Assembly: GCF_018343625.1 (NCBI RefSeq)
Contig: NZ_JAGYPG010000002.1
Span: 973,280-1,037,279, forward strand
DNA length: 64,000 nucleotides
Direction: 5' to 3'
From: Lederbergia citri
Lineage (GTDB): Bacteria > Bacillota > Bacilli > Bacillales > Bacillaceae_C
A program made the translations under genes and the position numbers. The notes under the pieces are model-generated. The model was given only the letters and a program-made list of their open reading frames with translations, had not been told where the DNA came from and did not search any database. Every line of letters begins with the position of its first letter. Position 1 is the first letter of the stretch. Below, one piece after another: positions 9,477-16,260 of this stretch.

Positions 9477-10418
9477 TTAATTCTTTGAGCGCGGATCTAG
9501 CGCATCTTGTAATCCGTCGCCAAAAGTATTAAAGGCAAACATCGTTAAAGAAATCATTACTGCCGGAAAAAACAAACGCCACCATTGCCCACTCAAAATG
9601 ACACCAAGTGCGTCGTTCGCCATTGTTCCCCAGCTAGCGGTAGGAGCTTGTACCCCTAATCCTAAAAAGCTTAAAAAGGATTCGGCAAAAATAGCTTGCG
9701 GAATAGTAAAGGTCAAGTTCACGATGATAATACCAATCATATTTGGCAATAGGTTTTTTCTAATAATTTTATGATGAGGAGTGCCAAGCTTCTCGGCAGC
9801 CATCACATACTCTTGCTGTTTAAGCTGCAAAATTTGACCTCTTACGATCCTAGCCATTCCAACCCAGCCTGTTATCGATAATGCCAAAATCATTGTCATT
9901 ACACCCGGCCTCATGACAACCATGAGTAAAATTACGACTAATAGGTAAGGTATACCGTATAAAATTTCAACTATACGCATTAAGAAACTGTCTATCCGGT
10001 CCCCTAGCTTATTTCTCCCTGCCATGTATCCAGATATGCCTCCGACTAATACACCAATAAATAAATCAATGAGAGCCGCAACAATCCCGATTAACAAGGA
10101 AATGCGTGCACCAGCCCAAACCCTAGCCCATACATCTCGGCCTAGGTCATCTGTTCCAAACCAATGCTCTGCTGATGGAGCTAGATTCCCCTCTGTTAAA
10201 GATTGATGGCTTGGACTATATGGGACTAAATACGGCCCTAATAAAGCAAGCGAGACGATAGCAAATAGGACAATAGCTCCTGTTAGAGCCAATTTGTTTT
10301 TAGCTAATTTAATCATGACTTCATGCCAGTATCCTATCGTTGGGCGAGAGTTAGCCTTTAATTCAAATTGTTTTCTATCGGCCTCTCTAAATAACGAATC
10401 ATGTATGTGTTCAGTCAT
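9477..10418 (-). CDS. Peptide ABC transporter permease (OppC/DppC type)
   Basis: About 313 residues. It has a long cytoplasmic N-terminus, a first span near 40-60, the conserved HWFGTDDLGRDVWARVWAGARISL segment before the transport domain, and the ATPase-contact EAA loop (EYVMAAEKLGTPHHKIIRKNLLPN). The family ending (NTFGDGLQDALDPR) is intact. The start at 10418 is preceded by CGGAGG located inside the end of the oppB-type gene, and only one base separates its ATG from the oppB stop; an earlier in-frame start would overlap oppB deeply. Part of the S-box-led operon. Confidence 0.92.
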   Translation of the reverse strand: MTEHIHDSLFREADRKQFELKANSRPTIGYWHEVMIKLAKNKLALTGAIVLFAIVSLALLGPYLVPYSPSHQSLTEGNLAPSAEHWFGTDDLGRDVWARVWAGARISLLIGIVAALIDLFIGVLVGGISGYMAGRNKLGDRIDSFLMRIVEILYGIPYLLVVILLMVVMRPGVMTMILALSITGWVGMARIVRGQILQLKQQEYVMAAEKLGTPHHKIIRKNLLPNMIGIIIVNLTFTIPQAIFAESFLSFLGLGVQAPTASWGTMANDALGVILSGQWWRLFFPAVMISLTMFAFNTFGDGLQDALDPRSKN

Positions 10419-10419
10419 A

Positions 10420-11346
10420 TCAGTTACCTCCGCTCGATAGTTTAATTCTTGGGTCAATGAGTCTGTAACAGAGGTCAATGATAAATAATGTTAGTATTAG
10501 GATCATGCTGTAAAAGATCGTAGTGCCGAGAATAACTGGATAATCACGATTAAAAATGCTATCAACAAAGTATTTTCCGATTCCAGGTATGGCGAAAATT
10601 TTCTCAACAACAAATGTGCCTGTAATGATCGATGCAAATAATGGGCCAATAAAAGATAGGACAGGAATCAGCGCATTGCGAATTCCGTGTTTTATCATGA
10701 CTGCAGAGGTGGACAGCCCTTTTGCTTCAGCCATCTTAATATAGTTTTGATTTAATACCTCGAGCATGCTTGTCCTTACAAACCGTGCAATAATTGCAAG
10801 TGGTCCCACAGAAAGAGCGATTGTCGGTAATACTGTGTGTTTCCACGTACCCCATGACGCCACTGGAAACCAATGCCATTCAACTGCTAAATATTTTATT
10901 AATAATGGGGCGAGGATAAAGCTTGGAATCGATATTCCGACTATAGCCACGAGCATGGAAAGATTATCTAGAAAACGATTATGATATAGTGCGGCCACCA
11001 CCCCTAGAACAATCCCAAAGAAAATTGCTACGATCAATGATTGAATACCCAGTATGGCTGATGGACCGAATCCTTCAGCAATTAGAGTGTTGACATCTCG
11101 TGTTTTCGATTGGATGGACGGACCTAAATCAAATTGAATAAGATTTTTTAAATAGAGAACATATTGAACTGGAAGTGGTTCGTCCAAATTATATTTAGCT
11201 CGCATATTATTTACGATTTCTTCCGGTAGTGCTTTTGCATCACTTGCAAACGGATCCCCTGGAATGCTATGCATAATAACAAATGTTAGAGTAACGATGA
11301 TCCAGAGCGTTACAAGCATTGTGAAAATTCGCTTTAAAATGTACAT
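10420..11346 (-). CDS. Peptide ABC transporter permease (OppB/DppB type)
   Basis: A 308-residue inner permease subunit. The first hydrophobic span (about 9-28) is followed by the family segment MHSIPGDPF and NLDEPLPVQY, then five more spans. The EAA-type loop is NYIKMAEAKGLSTSAVMIKHGIRNALIPV. It ends in the usual LIDPRIKL. The ATG at 11346 has AGG-rich sequence upstream. It lies 26 bp after the M42 peptidase gene, so peptide cleavage and peptide uptake are encoded in one operon. Confidence 0.92.
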   Translation of the reverse strand: MYILKRIFTMLVTLWIIVTLTFVIMHSIPGDPFASDAKALPEEIVNNMRAKYNLDEPLPVQYVLYLKNLIQFDLGPSIQSKTRDVNTLIAEGFGPSAILGIQSLIVAIFFGIVLGVVAALYHNRFLDNLSMLVAIVGISIPSFILAPLLIKYLAVEWHWFPVASWGTWKHTVLPTIALSVGPLAIIARFVRTSMLEVLNQNYIKMAEAKGLSTSAVMIKHGIRNALIPVLSFIGPLFASIITGTFVVEKIFAIPGIGKYFVDSIFNRDYPVILGTTIFYSMILILTLFIIDLCYRLIDPRIKLSSGGN

Positions 11347-11372
11347 TATGTAACCTGCCTTTGCCTGTTAAA

Positions 11373-12443
11373 TCACTGAGTCACATCCATAAATCTAAAT
11401 TGAGCCTTTTCTTCCAATGAAGCTATGAAAAGTTCAAGCAGCTTTTTAGTTGCTTTTACATCATTTAAATCTATTACTTCAATTGGAGAATGTGCATTCC
11501 TCGAAGGAATAGATAATACGCCCGTCGGAATGCCATTATTAGCTAAATGCATCGCCCCTCCGTCAGTCCCAATACCTGGGAAAACTTCAAGCTGAAATGG
11601 AATCCCATGCTCTTGCGCTACATCTATCAATCTTCTTTTTATAGATGGATGAGAGATTAAACTGAAATCCATTACTTTGATGCCTGTTCCTTTACCAATG
11701 GCAAGTACATCATCAAGGACTGCCTCCAGAGTGTCACTTGCTGCAGTTGTATCGATAGCTATCGCCATATCGGCCTTGACCGACTCAGCAACAATTCTAG
11801 CTCCTCTAAGTCCTATCTCTTCTTGAACAGTAAATACCGCAATGATTTCTCCTCGAAAATCATTCATTTCCTCAAGCAATTTTATTAAAACCGCACAGCC
11901 TGCACGATCATCGAACCCTTTTCCTACTAGGCGACCTGTTGTTTCATCCCCTAGCAGCTCAACATGGGAGAGCCATGTTACAGGGTTACCAATGGTGATT
12001 CCAAGTGCTTCAGCTTCCTGTTTGGAGTTGACACCTACATCGATATAAGACTCCCGTACCTTTTTAAGTTTTGATTCTTGCTCGAATTTGCGATAGTGTG
12101 CGGAGACACCGCCGAAAATGCCGGTTAGTAAACCTCGCTCTGTACGAACCTGTACTTTTTGGCCAGGTAAATTTCTTTCATCATGACCACCTAAAGATTC
12201 TACTTTCAGCAAACCTTGCTCCGTGATATTTCTCACGATAAAACCTACTTCATCCATATGCGCGGTTACAATAACTTTTGGACCAGGATTTGCGCCTCTT
12301 TTTCTCGCAATGATATTGCCATGTAAATCAACCTTGAGTTCATCGACAAATCCCTTTATTTTTTTCGTTATATACTCAATAACTGGCTGTTCGAATCCAG
12401 AAGGACCGTGTAATTCTGCCAACTCTTTTATCAACTTCTCCAA
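11373..12443 (-). CDS. M42 family aminopeptidase
   Basis: About 357 residues, a cytoplasmic two-metal aminopeptidase of the M42 (glutamyl aminopeptidase/PepA-like, TET) family. Predicted metal ligands are visible: H62 in VTAHMDEVGF, D179 in GFDDRAGC, E209 after catalytic E208 in VQEEIGLRG, D231 in AIDTT and H318 in RNAHSP. The start is a TTG at 12443 with GAGGTGG upstream, giving the family-typical MEKLIKELAELHGPSG; longer readings run into a repeat element. It is the first gene after the S-box riboswitch and would degrade the peptides imported by the following transporter. Confidence 0.88.
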   Translation of the reverse strand: MEKLIKELAELHGPSGFEQPVIEYITKKIKGFVDELKVDLHGNIIARKRGANPGPKVIVTAHMDEVGFIVRNITEQGLLKVESLGGHDERNLPGQKVQVRTERGLLTGIFGGVSAHYRKFEQESKLKKVRESYIDVGVNSKQEAEALGITIGNPVTWLSHVELLGDETTGRLVGKGFDDRAGCAVLIKLLEEMNDFRGEIIAVFTVQEEIGLRGARIVAESVKADMAIAIDTTAASDTLEAVLDDVLAIGKGTGIKVMDFSLISHPSIKRRLIDVAQEHGIPFQLEVFPGIGTDGGAMHLANNGIPTGVLSIPSRNAHSPIEVIDLNDVKATKKLLELFIASLEEKAQFRFMDVTQ

Positions 12444-12465
12444 TTTTTCCACCTCATTTAATGTA

Positions 12466-12575
12466 CAAAAGCGCAAGCGTGGTTATCGAGTTACAAACTT
12501 TGGGGCCTTTGACTTATCCTAGGGAAAAGGACAAGAAGTTTGCTAGACGATAGACGCTGGAGCTAGACGGAAACC
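12466..12575 (+). repeat. Interspersed mosaic repeat, copy A (short)
   Basis: The segment opens with AAAAGCGCAAGCG and closes with GACAAGAAGTTTGCTAG, CGATAGACGCTGGAGCTAGAC. The same blocks open and close the longer copies at 43.7-44.0 and 50.15-50.37 kb. It lacks the internal hairpin blocks of those copies. It lies between the riboswitch terminator and the M42 start, so it is part of the mRNA leader of the peptide operon. It encodes nothing apparent. Confidence 0.75.
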
Positions 12576-12625
12576 ATCTTTATTTAGTTATCCGCAATGT
12601 TACAAAATTATAATTTCCTAAGCGA

Positions 12626-12662
12626 TAAAAAAACCTCTTAACAAAGACAAGTTAAGAGGTTG
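12626..12662 (-). terminator. Riboswitch expression-platform terminator
   Basis: An 11-bp perfect stem (AACCTCTTAAC / GTTAAGAGGTT) is followed on the minus strand by a U-run of seven. It lies directly downstream of the S-box aptamer and upstream of the M42/opp genes. It is the SAM-stabilised terminator expected of an S-box. Confidence 0.88.
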
Positions 12663-12677
12663 TTTACTTAAACTCAT

Positions 12678-12776
12678 CTTATCTATCAGGAAAACCTGAT
12701 GGAATTGGCACAGTGTTCATAATGAATCTGTTGCCGAGGCTTCAAAGGGCCATGTCCCTCCACCTCTCTGGATAAG
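12678..12776 (-). ncRNA. SAM-I riboswitch (S-box)
   Basis: Read on the minus strand it begins CTTATCCAGAGAGGTGGAGGGA and closes P1 with ATAGATAAG. The invariant S-box elements are present in order: AGAGAGGTGGAGGGA, ATGGCCC...GAAGCCTCGGCAACA and TGTGCCAATTC followed by a CAGG/CCTG stem. It binds S-adenosylmethionine. With the terminator at 12626-12662 it should switch the downstream M42 peptidase and peptide importer off when methionine is plentiful. Confidence 0.95.
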
Positions 12777-13078
12777 AATATATTCAGTTGGAATAATACT
12801 ATACTGATATATTAAAAACTGATGTTTCTCAAAATGAAAAAAATGAAATTTATAGAATTTTCATGTCATCTCATTGAAATAATTATTTCATAAAATAATA
12901 TTAATGTAATGATAGACTTCATTAATTACTTCGTCAATCGAAATAAAAAATTTCTTTTTTATTTGAATATTCCACAATTACTATGTAATCCCTTTCCTGA
13001 TTTTAAGTTTGATTAGCAATATATCGTATGCCGCCGCTTACAAAACAAAACAAGTTGAAACAAAAAAAAGATGAAAAA
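12777..13078. other. AT-rich gene-free stretch
   Basis: It lies between the riboswitch and the terminator of the 13.1-16 kb operon. It should hold the promoter of the S-box transcript, but I could not settle a convincing -35/-10 pair. No coding potential was seen. Confidence 0.5.
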
Positions 13079-13115
13079 CTAAAAAACTCGTCCACTAAAT
13101 GAACGAGTTTTTTGT
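13079..13115 (-). terminator. Rho-independent terminator
   Basis: The stem AAAAAACTCGTTCATTT / AGTGGACGAGTTTTTT (read on the minus strand as ACTCGTTC-type arms) has T-rich sequence on each side. It lies 14 bp beyond the stop of the isomerase/epimerase gene and ends the operon that begins at 15979. Confidence 0.8.
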
Positions 13116-13128
13116 CTCTAATAATATT

Positions 13129-14097
13129 TTATACCCACCAAGCAGCTGCAGGTTGTTCTTTGATTAGTACTGATTGTAGGTTGGTGACAGCGCGTTGGAA
13201 GCCTTCTTCGATGGACATGATTGGGTCTTCGTGCTCAATGCTGACGACATAGTCGTAGCCGTAAGTACGAAGGGCGCTCATCATATCAGACCAATCTTTC
13301 ATGTCATGGCCACATCCGACGGAACGGAAATTCCAAGCTCTTGTTCTTAACTCAGTGTATGGTTGCATATCTGTCAGTCCATACATGTTTACATTTTCTT
13401 GGTCGATGAATGTATCTTTCGCATGGAAATGATGAATCGCATTTGCTTTTCCAAGAATTTTAATTGCTCCTACTGGATCAATACCTTGCCACCACATATG
13501 GCTTGGGTCAAGGTTTGCACCGATTGCATCACTTGTTAATTCTCTTAGTTTTAATAACGTATATGGTGTATGAACTAGGAATCCGCCGTGTAGCTCTAGT
13601 CCAATTTTCACATTGTGCTCTTCTGCTAATTTACCGACTTCTTTCCAATATGGAACGAGTTTTTCTTCCCATTGCCAATTAAGAATATCGCTATATTCGT
13701 TTGGCCATGGTGCAACTGGCCAGTTCGGATATTTTGCTCCTTCATGGTCACCAGGTGTGCCTGAGAATGTATTTACTACTGGTACATTCATTAATGAAGC
13801 CAGTTTGATTGTTTTCACAATTGTATCGTGGCATTGTTGAGCAAATTCTTTATCAGGAGAGATTGGGTTTCCGTGACAGCTGAATGCGCTGATTGTAAGC
13901 CCTCTAGATTCTACTTCATGCAAGTAGTCTTTACGTTTTTCTTCACTCTCAAGCAAAGCATCAAGATCACAATGCGCGTTACCAGGGTAGCCACCTGTAC
14001 CAATTTCTACTGCGTCAAGACCAGAAGCTTTTACGTGATCTAGCATTTCTTCGAAGGATTTGTCTGAGAATAATACTGTAAAAACACCAAGTTTCAT
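13129..14097 (-). CDS. Sugar phosphate isomerase/epimerase (xylose isomerase-like TIM barrel)
   Basis: A 322-residue cytoplasmic TIM-barrel enzyme of the AP endonuclease 2/IolE-IolI superfamily. Metal-binding barrel-end residues fit the segments ISAFSCHGNP, KIGLELHGGF, GANLDPSHMWWQGIDP, HFHAKD and YVVSIEHEDP. The exact reaction is not known; relatives isomerise, epimerise or dehydrate keto-sugars and inosose. It is 89 bp downstream of a Gfo/Idh/MocA gene on the same strand, a very common pairing in which the dehydrogenase makes a keto-sugar and the barrel enzyme acts on it. That functional link is inference. Confidence 0.88.
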   Translation of the reverse strand: MKLGVFTVLFSDKSFEEMLDHVKASGLDAVEIGTGGYPGNAHCDLDALLESEEKRKDYLHEVESRGLTISAFSCHGNPISPDKEFAQQCHDTIVKTIKLASLMNVPVVNTFSGTPGDHEGAKYPNWPVAPWPNEYSDILNWQWEEKLVPYWKEVGKLAEEHNVKIGLELHGGFLVHTPYTLLKLRELTSDAIGANLDPSHMWWQGIDPVGAIKILGKANAIHHFHAKDTFIDQENVNMYGLTDMQPYTELRTRAWNFRSVGCGHDMKDWSDMMSALRTYGYDYVVSIEHEDPIMSIEEGFQRAVTNLQSVLIKEQPAAAWWV

Positions 14098-14141
14098 AGT
14101 TTAACACCGATCCCTTCTAAAATAATTTATTATGTATTGAA

Positions 14142-14165
14142 TTGAGGTTAAACGTATAACCTCAA
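14142..14165. other. Intercistronic inverted repeat
   Basis: A perfect 9-bp stem (TTGAGGTTA / TAACCTCAA) with a 6-nt loop lies between two co-oriented genes. No clear U-run follows on the minus strand, so it may be a processing or stability hairpin within the operon. Confidence 0.45.
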
Positions 14166-14186
14166 CTCAATTTTAACCCATTTTAA

Positions 14187-15209
14187 TTAAAATTGAACAA
14201 TTTGTTTTGTTTCGCTTGATTTAAGCGCCGCAAGAACAACTTTCAAAGATTTCATACCTTCTTCACCATCAATTGGCGGTACAGTATCATTCACGATGCT
14301 GTTTACGAAATTTTCGATAACTCTTGTGCTAGTTTGTCCGCCTTCATCATTGGACTGAATTTTACCAAGGTCAAAATTCTTTGTTTCACCATTTCTATAA
14401 TGAACGATCAATGCGTACTCTGGGTCATCCTCAAGACGAATAACACCCTTTTCTCCATAAATAACCGTTGAGTTATCTTCTTTTTGGTACGCCCAGCTTG
14501 CAGCTAATGTTCCGATAATGCCACTTTCAGATTTCAATACACATACTGCATTGTCATCAACTGTGCTATCTTCTTTAGCACCTGACTCAACAAAAGCTCC
14601 TACTTCAACAAAATCTTCGCCAAGTATGTAGCGCATTAAATCCGTTTTGTGTACACCAAGATCCCCCATTGCTCCAATGAACGCTTCTTCTTTTCTAAAG
14701 AACCAGCTATCTTTCCCATCTATGCTCCATCCTTCTGGTCCCGGATGTCCAAAAGCTGTTCTAAAGCTATAAATCTTACCGATTTCTCCGTTTTCGATTA
14801 ATTCTCTCGCTTTTTCATGAGAAGGTACGAAACGTTGATTGTGAGCGATCATCAATTTTTTATTATTATTTTTAGCCGCTTCAATCATAGCAAGTGCATC
14901 TTCTTCAGAAGTAGCCATCGGCTTTTCACATAACACGTGCTTGCCTACGTTTAATGCGTCAATTGATACTGGTGCATGCAAGTAGTTTGGTGTACATACG
15001 GAAACAATATCTGCATCTGCTTCAGCTAGCATTGTCTTGTAGTCTGTATAAGCTTTAGCCCCGTATTTTTCCGCCATTTCTTTTGCTCTATCTTCAACGA
15101 TGTCACACACGGCGACGATTTCTACCTGGTCATTCGCAGCATATTCAGGTAAATGGCGATATCTCGCGATACTTCCGCAGCCGACAACCGCTACCTTAAG
15201 TTTACTCAT
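14187..15209 (-). CDS. Gfo/Idh/MocA family oxidoreductase
   Basis: About 340 residues. The Rossmann motif is VAVVGCGSIARYRHLPEY (about 6-23), EKP is at 95-97, and the catalytic-helix segment is GDLGVHKTDLMRY (about 172-184). Length is typical. The ATG at 15209 is preceded by AAGGGAGAAG; a further upstream in-frame ATG has no good site and adds a tail foreign to the family. It lies between an esterase gene and the TIM-barrel isomerase gene. The substrate is probably a sugar or glycoside; its neighbourhood beside the oligoglucan phosphorylase suggests but does not prove a glucoside. Confidence 0.9.
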   Translation of the reverse strand: MSKLKVAVVGCGSIARYRHLPEYAANDQVEIVAVCDIVEDRAKEMAEKYGAKAYTDYKTMLAEADADIVSVCTPNYLHAPVSIDALNVGKHVLCEKPMATSEEDALAMIEAAKNNNKKLMIAHNQRFVPSHEKARELIENGEIGKIYSFRTAFGHPGPEGWSIDGKDSWFFRKEEAFIGAMGDLGVHKTDLMRYILGEDFVEVGAFVESGAKEDSTVDDNAVCVLKSESGIIGTLAASWAYQKEDNSTVIYGEKGVIRLEDDPEYALIVHYRNGETKNFDLGKIQSNDEGGQTSTRVIENFVNSIVNDTVPPIDGEEGMKSLKVVLAALKSSETKQIVQF

Positions 15210-15316
15210 ATGTATCTTCTCCCTTGTAAAAATTACACATTTTTCGCTTAATTCTATCAAATTTACAATGAAACTACAATTGAATTAGCTATAATATTTG
15301 AAAACGATACCAACCA

Positions 15317-15979
15317 TTATTTTTTATGGCTTAAAAGCCACTTATAAAAGTCAGGGTTATTATATGTTTCAGTCCAAGAATCATGATTGGCATCCGGATA
15401 AACGGTTAGCCTTACATTTCCCCCTACTTCACTAAGAGCTTCTACCATGCGTACACTTTCTTCAACAGGAACTACGTCATCCTTAGCCCCATGAAATGCC
15501 CAAACAGGAACTTCCTTCAGCTTTTCTATTTGTTTTATGGAACCCCCACCACAGATTGGAGCTGCTGCGGCAAACTTTTCAGGGTATCGTTTCGCTAAGT
15601 CCCATGTTCCGTATCCTCCCATACTTAGGCCTGTCACATAGACTCTTTGTTTGTCTACTCGATATTGTTCAATGATATCATCGATTAGTGAACTAAGATC
15701 ATCCATGTAAAGATGCCAAGTCGAATATCTTTGTATATCGATTGGACATTGAGGAGCCACAAGAATAAAAGGAAAATCGCGTTCCTCAGCCAGTTTAGGT
15801 GGTCCATGTTCTTTTACTAGATTCAAATCTTCGCCACGCTCTCCCATCCCATGAAGAAACAAGACGAGCGGATAAGTTACTCCATCATTTTCCTCGTAGT
15901 CTTTCGGCAATGATAATAAAAATGATAACCCCACTTGTTTTGTAATAGTTACCTCTTTCTGAAAACGATGCTCATACAT
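15317..15979 (-). CDS. Alpha/beta-hydrolase esterase (dienelactone hydrolase/PHB-depolymerase-like)
   Basis: A 220-residue serine hydrolase without a signal peptide. The nucleophile elbow is GLSMGGYGTW (Ser about 120). The oxyanion region is LFLHGMGERGEDLN, and a catalytic Asp/His pair is plausible at GAKDDVVP and PDANHDSW. It resembles the prolyl-oligopeptidase/carboxylesterase group that acts on acylated sugars or feruloyl esters. It is the first gene of the operon with Gfo/Idh/MocA and TIM-barrel enzymes and is divergent from the oligoglucan phosphorylase. It may deacylate imported saccharides, which is inference. Confidence 0.82.
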   Translation of the reverse strand: MYEHRFQKEVTITKQVGLSFLLSLPKDYEENDGVTYPLVLFLHGMGERGEDLNLVKEHGPPKLAEERDFPFILVAPQCPIDIQRYSTWHLYMDDLSSLIDDIIEQYRVDKQRVYVTGLSMGGYGTWDLAKRYPEKFAAAAPICGGGSIKQIEKLKEVPVWAFHGAKDDVVPVEESVRMVEALSEVGGNVRLTVYPDANHDSWTETYNNPDFYKWLLSHKK

Positions 15980-16016
15980 CTATTACCAACCCCCTTCGCA
16001 ATTCGCCTTTAGCAAA

Positions 16017-16045
16017 AATGTAACCCCTACCAAAAATTATATCAA
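16017..16045 (-). promoter_or_regulatory. Candidate promoter of the esterase operon
   Basis: On the minus strand TTGATA and TACATT are separated by 17 bp, 38 bp before the esterase start. It fits the sigma-A consensus fairly well. The GAAACGTTTC operators lie more than 100 bp away, so shared LacI control is not shown. Confidence 0.45.
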
Positions 16046-16143
16046 TGTTTTTCTTTTCTATTTCTTTAAAAACTCACTTAATCTATCTGAATAATTTCGA
16101 CAAGGTTACTTGCACTATTTTAGCATATTATGGATAAATAATA

Positions 16144-16153
16144 AAAACGTTTC
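16144..16153. promoter_or_regulatory. Candidate LacI-family operator, upstream site
   Basis: AAAACGTTTC, one mismatch from the core GAAACGTTTC, is followed by GAT as in the main operator. It lies just upstream of the -35 box of the phosphorylase promoter and could support looping with the main site 67 bp away. Confidence 0.5.
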
Positions 16154-16163
16154 GATTCTCTTG

Positions 16164-16192
16164 TTGACTTACGTTTTCTCTGCGTATATAAT
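16164..16192 (+). promoter_or_regulatory. Sigma-A promoter of the phosphorylase gene
   Basis: TTGACT (16164-16169) and a perfect TATAAT (16187-16192) are separated by 17 bp. The expected start site is near 16199, just before the palindromic operator, so bound repressor would block initiation. Confidence 0.85.
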
Positions 16193-16205
16193 CCAATTAG
16201 CACAG

Positions 16206-16225
16206 CAATCGAAACGTTTCGATTG
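16206..16225. promoter_or_regulatory. LacI-family operator, perfect 20-bp palindrome
   Basis: A perfect 20-bp palindrome is centred on GAAACGTTTC, flanked by CAATC and GATTG. It lies about 7-26 bp after the predicted start site of the phosphorylase transcript. The central CG with symmetric arms is typical of LacI/GalR operators. The same core occurs three times before the second LacI gene at 56.7-56.8 kb. Confidence 0.88.
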
Positions 16226-16260
16226 TTGATAAAAATATAAACTATTCAAGGGAGTTAATC

